Shown here piece by piece: positions 43,201 through 52,558 of a stretch of 64,000 bases of DNA. The translations under genes and the position numbers were made by a program. Within the stretch, counting starts at the first letter, position 1; the number at the start of each line of letters is the position of its first letter. The notes beneath the pieces were generated by a model. That model did not search any database and had not been told where the DNA came from. It saw only the letters and a program-made list of their open reading frames with translations. Source of the DNA: Methylocapsa sp. S129 (lineage in GTDB: Bacteria; Pseudomonadota; Alphaproteobacteria; Rhizobiales; Beijerinckiaceae); the NCBI RefSeq assembly GCF_009765995.1, contig NZ_LMUI01000042.1, positions 23,043 through 87,042 of the forward strand. The letters run 5' to 3'.

Positions 43201-45285
43201 TCACCGCCACATCGCGCGCATGCGCGCGGCCAGATCGACGCGCGGGCCGTTCGCCACGCGCTTTTCCTCGGCGGGCATCGCGGGCCAGGCGATCCGCTCG
43301 AACAAAGGCAGCAGCTTGGCGGGGATGAAGCGGGTGCGGCTCGCCAGCACATGCCGGTCGCCGCCGCGCGGCTGATTGTGCACGAAAAACTTTTGCGGGA
43401 CGATCAGGGTGAGTTCGTCCTTGGCGCGCGTCATCGCGACATAGAGCAGGCGACGCTCCTCCTCGATCTCGTCGGTCGAGCCAGTCGCCATTTCGGAGGG
43501 GATGCAGCCGTCGACGACGTTCAGCACGAATACCGAGCGCCATTCCTGCCCCTTGGCCGAATGGATGGTCGAGAGGACCAGATAATCTTCGTCAAGATGG
43601 GGCGGTCCCGATTCGTCGCTGGCGGCATTGGGCGGATCGAGCGTCAGTTCGGCCAAAAATCTTTCGCGCGAGGGAAAGGTCGCCCCGATCCGCTCCAAAG
43701 CTTCCAGATCGGCGATGCGCGTGGCGGCGTCCTCATAGCGTCCCTCAAGATGCGGGCGCAGCCATTCGATCACTTGCGCGAGATCGGCGGGCCAGGGCGC
43801 CTGGCCGCCGGCAAGGCTTCTCATCAGTTCCGCGAAGGGCGCAAAATCCTCGCGCGATTTGGCGGGCGCGGCGAAAGCGCCGAGCGCGGCGAAGCCGTCG
43901 TCGGCGCCGGCCGTTTCGATGATTTTGGCGGCGGTCGCGGGTCCGATTCCCGGCAGGATCTGCGCGACGCGAAAGCCAGCGATCCGGTCGCGCGGATTTT
44001 GGGCAAAACGCAGGATCGCCAACGTGTCCTTGACATGCGCGGCGTCGAGGAATTTCAGACCGCCATATTTGACGAAGGGGATGTTGCGACGCGTCAGCTC
44101 CAGTTCCAGCGCGGCGCTGTGATGGGCCGTGCGAAACAGGACCGCCTGCGATTTGAGGCTGCTCCCCGCTTCGCGATTCTCCAGAACGCGCGTTGCGACA
44201 TAGCGCGCCTGATCGGTCTCTTCTCCGACGGTCGCCAGAACGGGCAAGACGCCCGAGGCGCGATCGGTCCAGAGATTCTTGGCGAAACGCTCGGCGGCCA
44301 GATCGATCACCGCATTGGAGGCCGCGAGGATCGGCTTGGTCGAGCGATAGTTCTGATCGAGCGTGATCAGCCTCGCCGGCGGATCGAAGGCGTTGGGAAA
44401 ATCGAGAATGTTGCGCACCGTGGCGGCGCGAAAGGAATAGATCGACTGCGCATCGTCGCCCACCACCGTCAGCCCGCGCCCGCGCGGGCGCAGCGCGAGC
44501 ACGATCTCGCCCTGCAGGCGGTTGGTGTCCTGATATTCGTCGACCAGCAGATGGTCGAAGCGGGCGGCGACCTCCGCGGCGATCTCCGGCTCCTGCATCA
44601 TCTGCGCGAAATAGAGCAGGAGGTCGTCGTAATCGAGCACGTTCTGGCGCTGCTTAGCCTCGACATAGGCCGCGAATAGACCGCGCAGCGGTTCTTCGAA
44701 ACTGGCGCACCATGGGAAATGTTTGCCGAGCGTCGCGGTGAGCGCCGTCCGGCCGTTGACCGTGCGCGAATAGATCGCGAGGCAAGTTCCCTTAGTGGGG
44801 AAGCGCTCCTTGGCGCCGGACAGGCCGCGCTCGTGCCGTTCAAGATTCATGAGATCGGCGGAATCCTCGCGGTCGTGGATGGTGAATTGCGGATCGAGGC
44901 CGAGGCGCAGGGCGTAATCGCGCAAAAGCCGGGCGCCGAGCGAATGAAACGTGCCGGCGAAGGCGGGCGTCGCGGCGGCCGCCGCGTCGGGCGCCAGTTT
45001 GCGCGCCAGCAGCCGCTGCACGCGCCGGTTCAGTTCGCCCGCCGCCCGCCGCGAAAAGGTCGCGAGCATGATCCGCTTGGGATCGGCGCCGCCCAGGATC
45101 AGATGGGCGACGCGATGGGCGAGCATATTGGTCTTGCCCGCGCCCGCGCCCGCGATCACCAGCAAAGGCGCGGGTCCGTCAGCCTCGCCCACGCCGTGTT
45201 CGACGGCGCGGCGCTGGGCTTCGTTCAATTCGCCGAGCGGAGCGGCGGCGACGGGGGAGGGCGCGCGAATCACTGCGGGGATCAT
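43201..45285 (-). CDS. UvrD/PcrA-type ATP-dependent helicase
   Basis: The 694-residue protein is a superfamily 1A helicase, with Walker A 'IAGAGAGKTNMLAHRV', 'TFHSLGARLLRDYA', Walker B 'LLVDEYQDTNRLQ', 'VVGDDAQSIYSFRAA', 'LDQNYRST', and motifs V and VI 'LSTIHSAKGQEW' and 'EEERRLLYVAMTRAKDELTL'. Such enzymes unwind DNA during repair and displace bound proteins. The start ATG 45285 is chosen over a TTG four codons upstream. No SOS box was found before it; it is convergent with nothing and is in line with the SSF-like gene. Confidence 0.93.
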   Translation of the reverse strand: MIPAVIRAPSPVAAAPLGELNEAQRRAVEHGVGEADGPAPLLVIAGAGAGKTNMLAHRVAHLILGGADPKRIMLATFSRRAAGELNRRVQRLLARKLAPDAAAAATPAFAGTFHSLGARLLRDYALRLGLDPQFTIHDREDSADLMNLERHERGLSGAKERFPTKGTCLAIYSRTVNGRTALTATLGKHFPWCASFEEPLRGLFAAYVEAKQRQNVLDYDDLLLYFAQMMQEPEIAAEVAARFDHLLVDEYQDTNRLQGEIVLALRPRGRGLTVVGDDAQSIYSFRAATVRNILDFPNAFDPPARLITLDQNYRSTKPILAASNAVIDLAAERFAKNLWTDRASGVLPVLATVGEETDQARYVATRVLENREAGSSLKSQAVLFRTAHHSAALELELTRRNIPFVKYGGLKFLDAAHVKDTLAILRFAQNPRDRIAGFRVAQILPGIGPATAAKIIETAGADDGFAALGAFAAPAKSREDFAPFAELMRSLAGGQAPWPADLAQVIEWLRPHLEGRYEDAATRIADLEALERIGATFPSRERFLAELTLDPPNAASDESGPPHLDEDYLVLSTIHSAKGQEWRSVFVLNVVDGCIPSEMATGSTDEIEEERRLLYVAMTRAKDELTLIVPQKFFVHNQPRGGDRHVLASRTRFIPAKLLPLFERIAWPAMPAEEKRVANGPRVDLAARMRAMWR

Positions 45286-45336
45286 CCCCGACAGCAATCA
45301 TGTTTCGCCTTTTGTTCGCAAGGCGCCTGGCGCGCC

Positions 45337-46575
45337 TTACAGTCGCCGCGAGCGAATGTTGGGCAGGAAATAGGTCAGCAGCCCGATCGCCGGCAGGAAT
45401 GCGCAGACCTTATAGACATAGGTGATGCTCGTGAGGTCGGCGAGCTCGCCGAGCAGAGCCGCGCCGATGCCGCCCATGCCGAACGAAAGTCCGAAGAACA
45501 GGCCGGCGACCGCGCCGACATTGCCTGGCATGAGCTCCTGCGCATAGACCACGATCGCCGAAAAAGCCGAGGCGAGGATCAGGCCGATCGCGACGGTGTC
45601 GACCGCGGTCCAGAACAGATTGAGATGCGGCAGCAGCAGCGTGAACGGCAGCACGCCGACGATCGATCCCCAGATCACGAATTTGCGCCCGAAGCGATCG
45701 CCGAGCGGTCCGCCCGCGAAAGTGCCCGCCGCGACAGCGCCCAGGAAAATGAACAGATAGACCTGCGAGTCCTGCACCGAAGCGTGGAAGGTCTGGATGA
45801 GATAGAACGTGTAATAGCTCGACAGGCTCGAGAGGTAGAACACTTTCGAGAAAACCAGCACGACCAGAATGGCGATCGAGCGAACGACCACTTTGCGCGG
45901 CAGGGTCGGCAACGTCGTCGCGGCGGCGCTTCTTGGCTTGGCGCGCCGCGCCGCGTGCCATTGGCTGACGCGCGTCAGGATTGCGATGCCGATCAGCGCC
46001 AGCGCGGTGAACCAGACGACCGAAGTCTGGCCGAAAGGCACGACGATGAAGGCGGCCATCAACGGCCCGAGCGACTGGCCGAAATTGCCGCCGACCTGAA
46101 ACAGGGATTGCGCAAAACCGTGGCGGCCGCCCGAGGCGGCGCGCGCGACGCGCGAGGCTTCCGGGTGAAAGATCGCCGACCCCACCCCGATCAGGGCGAC
46201 CGAGACCAGGAGCAGGGGATAGCCGCGCCCAAAAGCCAGCAACGTGAGCCCGCAAGCGGTGAAGAGCATCGCCACGGGAAGGGAATAGGGTTGCGGCCGG
46301 CGGTCGGTATAGAGCCCGATCAGCGGCTGCAGCAGCGAGGCCATCATCTGGAAGGTGAACGTGATGAGGCCGGTCTCAAAGAAAGTGAGGCCGAGCTGCT
46401 GGCGGAACACCGGATAGAGTGCAGGGGCGAGCGCCTGCATCATGTCGTTGAGCATGTGCGAAACGCTGATCGCGACGAGGATGCTCAACGTCGCGCTTTC
46501 CGCAACGCGACGGCTCACCTGCGCCGGGGCCGCCGCTTCAAGCGTCAGGCCGGAGGAATCTTGTGCAACGCTCAA
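45337..46575 (-). CDS. MFS exporter of the fosmidomycin-resistance (Fsr) type
   Basis: The 412-residue transporter has twelve hydrophobic segments with 'SHMLNDMMQALAPALYPVFRQQLGLTFFETGLITFTFQ', 'GLYTDRRPQPYSLP', 'GVGSAIFHPEASRVARAASGGRHGFAQSLFQVGGNFGQSLGPL' and the repeat half 'GDRFGRKFVIWGSIVG', matching the Fsr family. It probably exports small anionic compounds. The start appears to be TTG. It precedes the helicase by 51 bases and may share a transcript with it. Confidence 0.9.
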   Translation of the reverse strand: MSVAQDSSGLTLEAAAPAQVSRRVAESATLSILVAISVSHMLNDMMQALAPALYPVFRQQLGLTFFETGLITFTFQMMASLLQPLIGLYTDRRPQPYSLPVAMLFTACGLTLLAFGRGYPLLLVSVALIGVGSAIFHPEASRVARAASGGRHGFAQSLFQVGGNFGQSLGPLMAAFIVVPFGQTSVVWFTALALIGIAILTRVSQWHAARRAKPRSAAATTLPTLPRKVVVRSIAILVVLVFSKVFYLSSLSSYYTFYLIQTFHASVQDSQVYLFIFLGAVAAGTFAGGPLGDRFGRKFVIWGSIVGVLPFTLLLPHLNLFWTAVDTVAIGLILASAFSAIVVYAQELMPGNVGAVAGLFFGLSFGMGGIGAALLGELADLTSITYVYKVCAFLPAIGLLTYFLPNIRSRRL

Positions 46576-46741
46576 GGGAGGACGTCCCGAATCATGCGTC
46601 GCCAGGACCGGCGGCGCGAGGAATAGCGGGGCTTTGAATAGCCCTCGCTCCCTTCTCTCGCCAGTGCGCAGTGCGCATGGCCCCCATGCGGTTCGCGGGT
46701 AGCTGGCATGTCAGTGAACGCGCCGCCAAGGGTGCGGGCGA

Positions 46742-47281
46742 TTATCGGGGCGCGAGCACCATGACCATCTGGCGCCCTTCCATGAGCGGCTCGGCCTCGA
46801 CCTTGGCGATGGTCGCCGTCTCCGATTTGACGCGCAACAGCAGTTTGAAGCCGATGTCCTGATGCGCCATCTCGCGGCCGCGAAATCGCAAAGTGACTTT
46901 CACCTTGTCGCCTTCGTCGAAGAAGCGGCGCACAGAGCGCATTTTCACTTCATAGTCGTGATCGTCAATGCCGGGGCGAAGCTTGATCTCTTTGATTTCA
47001 ACGACTTTTTGCTTCTTGCGCGCTTCGGCGGACTTCTTCTGCTCCAGAAAGCGAAACTTGCCAAAATCCAGAATTTTGCAGACCGGCGGTTCGGCGTTGG
47101 GAACGATCTCGACAAGGTCGAGCGAAGCCTCGTCGGCAAGCTGCTGAGCCTCTGCGATTTCGACGACGCCGCGATTATGCCCCTCGGCGTCGATCAACTG
47201 AACCTGGTTGGCGCGAATGTCGCGATTGATGCGCGGCCCCCCTTTCTCCGGAGTCGCTTGGGCTTTCATGGGACGACGAAT
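46742..47281 (-). CDS. infC: Translation initiation factor IF-3
   Basis: The 179-residue factor prevents early subunit joining and checks the start codon. Both domains are seen: N-terminal '[69 protein letters not shown]' and C-terminal '[41 protein letters not shown]'. The start is read as ATT (47279-47281), seven bases after a perfect AGGAG; this rare codon is also used by infC in enterobacteria, where it allows the factor to limit its own synthesis. No rpmI-rplT follow downstream. Confidence 0.95.
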   Translation of the reverse strand: MRRPMKAQATPEKGGPRINRDIRANQVQLIDAEGHNRGVVEIAEAQQLADEASLDLVEIVPNAEPPVCKILDFGKFRFLEQKKSAEARKKQKVVEIKEIKLRPGIDDHDYEVKMRSVRRFFDEGDKVKVTLRFRGREMAHQDIGFKLLLRVKSETATIAKVEAEPLMEGRQMVMVLAPR

Positions 47282-47663
47282 GGGGTATCTCCTAAGACTG
47301 TGAAAACGATCGGGTTGGGGTAAACGCCAGAGGCCCCGCAGCGAAACGCTACGAGGAATACACGGGGCCAAGATGTTCCATGGTTCGCGCGGTTAAGTCA
47401 ATCGCGCCGCGGCGGTCTCCCAACATTTAACGACGAAGCGCGAAGATGGAATAGCCTCCAGGTCGCGAACGCCCTGAGACCGCGACGTCCAGAATAGATC
47501 GTCGCGTAGCGCGTTCCGCGCCGCCTGCCGTGAGCAGGACAATTTCCCTGTTCACTCTTGACAATCCATGGAGCCCGGCCTTCGATGGTTGAATCCAGTA
47601 TTTCGGCCATACGTCCAATATAGCAGACATTCGTCGGGCGGGCTCAGCCATCAGGGGGAACAT
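47282..47663. other. Intergenic region between infC and the amino-acid importer
   Basis: A 382-base gap. Nearest infC is an inverted repeat (7-base arms 47332-47338 and 47363-47369) in its leader that may fold into a regulatory hairpin. A TTGACA at 47558-47563 with no good -10 partner could belong to the importer promoter. No gene is supported. Confidence 0.4.
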
Positions 47664-48509
47664 ATGATGAAGTTTGGAATCAGCGCCGCCATCGCCGCTA
47701 TTGCGACCCTGTTGGCCGTTCTGCCGGCGCAGGCGCAGGGAGCGTCCAGCAAGCTTGATGAAGTTCTCGCGCGCGGACATCTGGTCATGGGCACCGGCAG
47801 CACGAATGCGCCGTGGCATTTCAAGAGCGCCGACGACAAGCTGCAGGGCTTTGACATCGACATGGGACGCATCATAGCCAAGGCGCTGTTCGGCGATCCC
47901 GATAAGATCGAATTCGTCAACCAGTCCTCGGACGCCCGCATTCCGAACATCACGACCAACAAGGTCGACGTCGTCTGCCAGTTCATGACCGTCACCGGCG
48001 AACGCGCGCAGCAGATCGCTTTCACGATCCCCTATTATCGCGAAGGCGTCGGCCTCATGCTGAAGGCGGGCGGCAAATACGCCGATTACGCCGCCCTGAA
48101 AGCCGCGGGCTCTTCGGCGACCATCTCGGTGCTGCAGAACGTCTATGCGGAAAGCATGGTCCACGCGGCTTTGCCCGACGCGAAGGTGGATCAATATGAA
48201 TCTGTCGACCTCATCTATCAGGCGTTGAACTCCGGCCGCTCGGACGCCGCCGCCACCGATCAATCGTCGCTCGCCTGGTACATGACGCAGAACCCAGGCC
48301 ATTACAAAGACGCCGGCTATGGCTGGAACCCGCAAACCTACGCCTGCGGCGTCAAGCGCGGCGATCAGGACTGGTTGAACTTCGTCAACACGGCCTTGCA
48401 TGAGGCGATGACGGGCGTGGAATTCGACACTTATTCGAAATCCTTCAAGACCTGGTTCGGCAAGGATCTGCCGCCGCCGCAGATCGGCTTCCCCGTCGAA
48501 TATAAATAG
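47664..48509 (+). CDS. Polar amino-acid ABC importer, periplasmic binding protein
   Basis: The 281-residue protein has a signal peptide (ending AQA) and the SBP_bac_3 fold ('LARGHLVMGTGSTNAPWHF', 'QGFDIDMGRIIAKALFGDPDKIEFVNQSSDARIPNITTNKVDVVCQFMTVTGERAQQIAFTIPYY', 'YGWNPQTYACGVKRGDQDWLNFVN'). Segments are those of amino-acid binders; ligand is unknown. AGGGGGAA precedes the ATG. First gene of a four-gene importer operon. Confidence 0.92.
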   Translation: MMKFGISAAIAAIATLLAVLPAQAQGASSKLDEVLARGHLVMGTGSTNAPWHFKSADDKLQGFDIDMGRIIAKALFGDPDKIEFVNQSSDARIPNITTNKVDVVCQFMTVTGERAQQIAFTIPYYREGVGLMLKAGGKYADYAALKAAGSSATISVLQNVYAESMVHAALPDAKVDQYESVDLIYQALNSGRSDAAATDQSSLAWYMTQNPGHYKDAGYGWNPQTYACGVKRGDQDWLNFVNTALHEAMTGVEFDTYSKSFKTWFGKDLPPPQIGFPVEYK

Positions 48510-48581
48510 GCTCGTCGCGACGGGCGGCCGCGTTCGCAGTCGCGCCGCCCTCGCCCCCCGCGGCACGACGGGTTGGCGCAC

Positions 48582-49244
48582 ATGGGCTATTCCTTAAATT
48601 TCGCGGCGGTATGGCGCAGCTTCGATCTTCTGCTGGAAGGTCTGGCGCTCAGCCTCGGTCTGGCGGTCGCCGCGATTGTCGCGGGATGCGTGATCGGTCT
48701 CTTCGTCGCCTTCGCCTTGATCTCGAAGAATGCTCTCCTTCGCAGGCCGGCGGCGATCTATGTCGCGATCATCCGCAATACGCCGATTCTCGTCCTCGTT
48801 CTCTTCAGTTATTTCGCGCTGCCCGAGCTCGGCGTGCGGTTTGGCAAGATCGAAAGCTTCGTGCTGACGCTGGCGCTCTATTCGGGCGCCTATCTGGCGG
48901 AAGTGTTTCGCGGCGGTCTCCTTTCCGTGCCCGCCGGCCAGCGTGAGGCGGGTCTGGCGATCGGCCTGACCGAATTTGAGATTCGCGCCTCGATCATCGT
49001 TCCCCTGACGCTGCGCAACGTCCTGCCGTCGTTGAGCAGCACCTTCATCTCTCTCTTCAAGGATACGTCGCTGGCCGCCGCGATTGCGGTGCCGGAACTG
49101 ACGTTCGAAGCGCGCAAGATCAACGTCGAGACCTTCCGCGTCGTCGAAACCTGGATCGTCGTCAGTTGCCTTTATGTCGCCGCCTGTTCGCTGCTCGCCG
49201 CCCTGCTGCGCCTTGTCGAACGGCGCCTGGCCATTCCCAGGTGA
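48582..49244 (+). CDS. Polar amino-acid ABC importer permease A
   Basis: The 220-residue inner-membrane protein belongs to the HisM/GlnP-type permeases, with 'LLEGLALSLGLAVAAIVAGCVIGLF', the 'RNTPILVLVLFSYFALPELG' loop and the EAA loop 'EAGLAIGLTEFEIRASIIVPLTLRNVLPSLSS' that contacts the ATPase. ATG 48582 is preceded by a TTG in frame three codons earlier. It lies 72 bases after the binding-protein gene. Confidence 0.93.
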   Translation: MGYSLNFAAVWRSFDLLLEGLALSLGLAVAAIVAGCVIGLFVAFALISKNALLRRPAAIYVAIIRNTPILVLVLFSYFALPELGVRFGKIESFVLTLALYSGAYLAEVFRGGLLSVPAGQREAGLAIGLTEFEIRASIIVPLTLRNVLPSLSSTFISLFKDTSLAAAIAVPELTFEARKINVETFRVVETWIVVSCLYVAACSLLAALLRLVERRLAIPR

Positions 49245-49249
49245 TCGCC

Positions 49250-49912
49250 ATGGACATCGCCGATTTCCTCAATCAGCTCTGGCTCGCGCGGACGCCCCTG
49301 CTCAAAGGCCTCGGCATGACGGTCTCGATCTCGTTCCTGTCGATCGCGGTCGGCACGGCGCTCGGCGTTTTCGTCGGACTCGCCTTGACCTACGGCTATC
49401 GGCCGATGCGCTGGCTGGTGCGCGGCTATACGGATTTCATCCGCGGCACGCCGGTGCTCGTGCTGGTGCTCGCCAGCTATTACGTGCTGAGCACGATCGG
49501 CGTCGATCTTGGCCCCTTCGAGGCCGGCATTCTCGCGCTCTCGCTGTTTTGCAGTTCGCATGTCGGCGAACTCGTGCGCGGCGCCCTGCAATCCCTCCCG
49601 GGAGGGCAGACGGAAGCGGCAAAAGCGATCGGACTGTCCTTCGCGCAGACCTTCGCCTATGTGCTCGGCCCGCAGGCTTTGCGGCGCGCCTTGCCGGCCT
49701 GGGTGAACACCGCCGCGGAAATGGTCAAGGCCTCGACGCTGCTGTCGATCATCGGCGTGTCCGAACTTCTGCTGCGCACGCAGGAGGTGATATCGCGAAC
49801 GTTTCTGAGCCTCGAATTCTATTTCTTCGCCGGCTTCCTCTATTTCGCCATCAACTACGGCATCGAGCGTTTCGGCCGCTATGTCGAACGCAAGACGGCG
49901 CTCCCGGCATGA
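49250..49912 (+). CDS. Polar amino-acid ABC importer permease B
   Basis: The 220-residue partner permease, with '[30 protein letters not shown]', '[21 protein letters not shown]' and the EAA loop '[30 protein letters not shown]'. ATG 49250 follows the stop of permease A by 5 bases. The two permeases form the heterodimeric channel served by the ATPase gene that follows. Confidence 0.93.
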   Translation: MDIADFLNQLWLARTPLLKGLGMTVSISFLSIAVGTALGVFVGLALTYGYRPMRWLVRGYTDFIRGTPVLVLVLASYYVLSTIGVDLGPFEAGILALSLFCSSHVGELVRGALQSLPGGQTEAAKAIGLSFAQTFAYVLGPQALRRALPAWVNTAAEMVKASTLLSIIGVSELLLRTQEVISRTFLSLEFYFFAGFLYFAINYGIERFGRYVERKTALPA

Positions 49913-49925
49913 GGCTCCGCAAACC

Positions 49926-50696
49926 ATGACAGACGCGCTTCTCGAAATCAGGGATTTGCACAAACGCTACGGCGTCGCCGAAGTGCTGAAAGGGGTCGAC
50001 CTCAGCATGAACCAGAGCGAGGTTATCAGCATCATCGGCTCGAGCGGTTCGGGCAAGACCACGCTGCTGCGTTGCGTCAATATGCTCGAGGACTTCCAGG
50101 GCGGGTCGATCCATATCGACGGACAGGAAATCGGCTACGAGGTCAACGAAGGCGTCCGTCGTAGAAAGCGGGAGAAGGACATCGCCCGCCAGCGCGCGTT
50201 GACCGGCATGGTCTTCCAGCAATTCAATCTCTTTCCGCATATGACGGCGGCCAGCAACGTCATGCTCGGCCTGATGAAGGTCAAAAAAATGAACCGCCAG
50301 GAGGCGCGGGCGCTCGCGGAGAAATGGCTCGACCGCGTCGGCCTTCGGCCGCGCATCGATCATTATCCGGGCCAGCTTTCCGGCGGTCAGCAACAGCGCG
50401 TGGCGATTGCACGGGCGATCGCGATGAATCCGAGGCTGATGCTGTTTGACGAGGTCACTTCGGCTCTCGATCCCGAACTCGTCAACGAAGTTCTGCGCGT
50501 GATCAAGGATCTGGCCCAGGACGGCATGAGCATGCTGCTCGTCACCCACGAGATGCGATTCGCTTACGAAGTGTCGACCCGCGTGATTTTCATGAGCGAG
50601 GGACGCATCGGCGAAGCCGGCGATCCCCGGGACATGTTCCACAAACCGAAAACCGAACGCCTCGCCGAATTCCTGAAAACCTCGACCTTCCGCTGA
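49926..50696 (+). CDS. Polar amino-acid ABC importer ATPase
   Basis: The 256-residue ATPase of the GlnQ/HisP class contains Walker A '[18 protein letters not shown]', Q-loop '[22 protein letters not shown]', signature '[16 protein letters not shown]', Walker B '[20 protein letters not shown]' and switch His in '[17 protein letters not shown]'. Segment 52-77 carries a charged insertion. It ends the four-gene importer operon, 19 bases before the convergent dehydrogenase. Confidence 0.95.
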   Translation: MTDALLEIRDLHKRYGVAEVLKGVDLSMNQSEVISIIGSSGSGKTTLLRCVNMLEDFQGGSIHIDGQEIGYEVNEGVRRRKREKDIARQRALTGMVFQQFNLFPHMTAASNVMLGLMKVKKMNRQEARALAEKWLDRVGLRPRIDHYPGQLSGGQQQRVAIARAIAMNPRLMLFDEVTSALDPELVNEVLRVIKDLAQDGMSMLLVTHEMRFAYEVSTRVIFMSEGRIGEAGDPRDMFHKPKTERLAEFLKTSTFR

Positions 50697-50715
50697 CGGC
50701 CTTTCATCCGGTCGC

Positions 50716-51711
50716 TTACAGCATGCTCGGCAGCACCCGGTCGGGCGGCCGGTGCCCGTCAATGAAGGTCTTGATGTTGATGATGACCTTCTCGCCCATA
50801 TCGTTGCGGCCCTCCCGGGTCGCCGAGCCCATATGCGGCAGGAGGGTCACCTTGCCTCTCTGGGCGAGTTTGACGAGCTTGTCCGATACGGCGGGCGCAT
50901 GTTCGAAGACGTCGAGGCCGGCGCCGGCGAGTTCGTCGGCCTCCAGCATTCGGGTCAAGGCGTTTTCGTCGATCACTTCGCCGCGCGCCGTATTGATGAC
51001 AATGGCGTCGGGCCGCAAATATTTGAGCCGCCGCGCCGACAGCAGATGATAGGTCGCCGGCGTATGCGGGCAATGGATGGAGACGATATCCATGCGCGCC
51101 AGCATCTGGTCGAGCGAATCCCAATAGGTCGCCTCCAGCGCCTCCTCGATAGGAGCGGCGAGGCGGCGCCGATTATGATAGTGGATCGACAGGCCGAAGG
51201 CGCGAGCGCGCTTGGCGAGCGCCTGGCCGATCCGCCCCATGCCGAGAATGCCAAGGCGCTTGCCGGTGATTCGGCGCCCGAGCATCCAGGTCGGCGACCA
51301 TCCGCTCCAACCGCCGTCCGGGACGATTCGCGCGCCTTCCGCCAGACGCCGCGCGGTCGACAGGATCAGCGCCATCGTCATGTCGGCGGTGTCCTCGGTC
51401 AGGACGCCGGGCGTGTTGGTGACGGTGATGCCGCGCCGCAAGGCCGATGTGACGTCAATATGGTCGACGCCATTGCCGAAATTGGCGATCAGCCGCATCT
51501 GCTCGCCCGCCTGGGCGATCATGCCGGCGCTGATCTGGTCGGTGATGGTGGGCACGAGAACGTCGGCCTCGCGCATCGCTTCGGCGATTTCGCTTTCGCT
51601 CATCGGCTTATCGTCGACATTCAGGCGCGCGTCGAACAATTCGCGCATCCGCGTCTCGACGAGATCGGGCAAGCGGCGCGTCACCACGACGAGGGGTTTC
51701 TTTTTGGTCAT
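50716..51711 (-). CDS. D-2-hydroxyacid dehydrogenase (glyoxylate/hydroxypyruvate reductase type)
   Basis: The 331-residue NAD(P)-dependent enzyme reduces glyoxylate or hydroxypyruvate, or acts on a related D-2-hydroxyacid. Recognised segments are 'LIANFGNGVDHIDV', Rossmann 'LGILGMGRIGQALAKRARAFGLSIHYHNRRR', 'VSIHCPHTPATYHLLS', catalytic Arg in 'VINTARGEVIDENAL', and 'LLPHMGSATREGRNDMG' with the catalytic His. ATG 51711 has GAAGGGGG upstream, and the extra N-terminal 19 residues of the longer frame are unlikely. It faces the importer operon. Confidence 0.92.
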   Translation of the reverse strand: MTKKKPLVVVTRRLPDLVETRMRELFDARLNVDDKPMSESEIAEAMREADVLVPTITDQISAGMIAQAGEQMRLIANFGNGVDHIDVTSALRRGITVTNTPGVLTEDTADMTMALILSTARRLAEGARIVPDGGWSGWSPTWMLGRRITGKRLGILGMGRIGQALAKRARAFGLSIHYHNRRRLAAPIEEALEATYWDSLDQMLARMDIVSIHCPHTPATYHLLSARRLKYLRPDAIVINTARGEVIDENALTRMLEADELAGAGLDVFEHAPAVSDKLVKLAQRGKVTLLPHMGSATREGRNDMGEKVIINIKTFIDGHRPPDRVLPSML

Positions 51712-51937
51712 ATCGACGCCCCCTTCCGGCTCAATGATCCGATCCCAAGCGAACCGCTCCATATCCATAAAATTCGCGCAAGATTTCTGGCTATTTTACG
51801 CCTCATTAACGCTCACGGCGGCAGATGGGATATGTCGGGGAGAACCGGGCCGCGCGCCCCGGTTCACGCGGCCTCTCTAGCAGATGGCGGGGCAAAGACA
51901 AGGACGGCGGCCGGGCCATATTTGTGACGGAGGCAGG

Positions 51938-52510
51938 ATGAGACGGGGCGATTTTCGGGGGATTGCGCATCGGCTGCGCAGCCTGCCGCTTTTTCTTGCG
52001 CTGGTCGCCTGGATGTTTCTTCCAACGCCCGCCGCCCTTGCGCAGCAAACGGCGGCCTCGACGGGCGAGCAGACGGGAAGCGCGACCGGCCTGCTGCTGC
52101 CGCGCTACGCCAGCCTGAAGACCGACAGGGTCAATCTGCGCGAAGGCCCCTCGAAGGAACATGCGACGACATGGGTGTTCCAGCGCGCCGGCCTGCCTGT
52201 GGAAATCACCGCCGAATTCGAAACCTGGCGCAAGGTGCGCGATTCGGAAGGGTCGGAAGGCTGGGTGCTGCATTCGCTGCTTTCGGGCCGGCGCACGGCC
52301 CTGGTCGCGCCCGGCAAAAAGAATGACAGCGTCAAAATCTTCGCCAGGGCCAGCGAGAGCGCCGACCTCGCCGCGACCCTGCAGTCGGGCGTCATCGGCA
52401 ATATCCGGAGCTGCGACGGCGCCTGGTGCCTGATCGATGGCGAGGGTTTCAAGGGCTATATCAAGCAGTCCAATCTCTGGGGCGTCTATCCCGGCGAAAA
52501 GATCGAATAG
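51938..52510 (+). CDS. Secreted SH3-domain protein (SH3_4/DUF1058 type)
   Basis: The 190-residue protein has a signal peptide (cleavage near ALA-QQ) and two bacterial SH3-like modules: the first around 'RYASLKTDRVNLREGPSKEHATTWVFQRAGLPVEITAEFETWRKV' with 'SEGWVLHSLLSGRRTALV', the second around 'IFARASESADLAATLQSGVIGNIRSCDGAWCLIDGEGFKGYIKQSNLWGVYPGEKI'. Binding to cell-wall peptide is the usual inference. GGAGGCAGG precedes the ATG. It is 48 bases before regB and may be co-expressed. Confidence 0.86.
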   Translation: MRRGDFRGIAHRLRSLPLFLALVAWMFLPTPAALAQQTAASTGEQTGSATGLLLPRYASLKTDRVNLREGPSKEHATTWVFQRAGLPVEITAEFETWRKVRDSEGSEGWVLHSLLSGRRTALVAPGKKNDSVKIFARASESADLAATLQSGVIGNIRSCDGAWCLIDGEGFKGYIKQSNLWGVYPGEKIE

Positions 52511-52558
52511 AGGGGCCGGCCCCTCCTCGGCCTGGATGGGGCGTGGTAGGGATGGTCG

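Noticed and set aside
43201..45285. SOS box before the helicase gene
   Set aside because: A GTTC occurs upstream but without a partner at seven bases.
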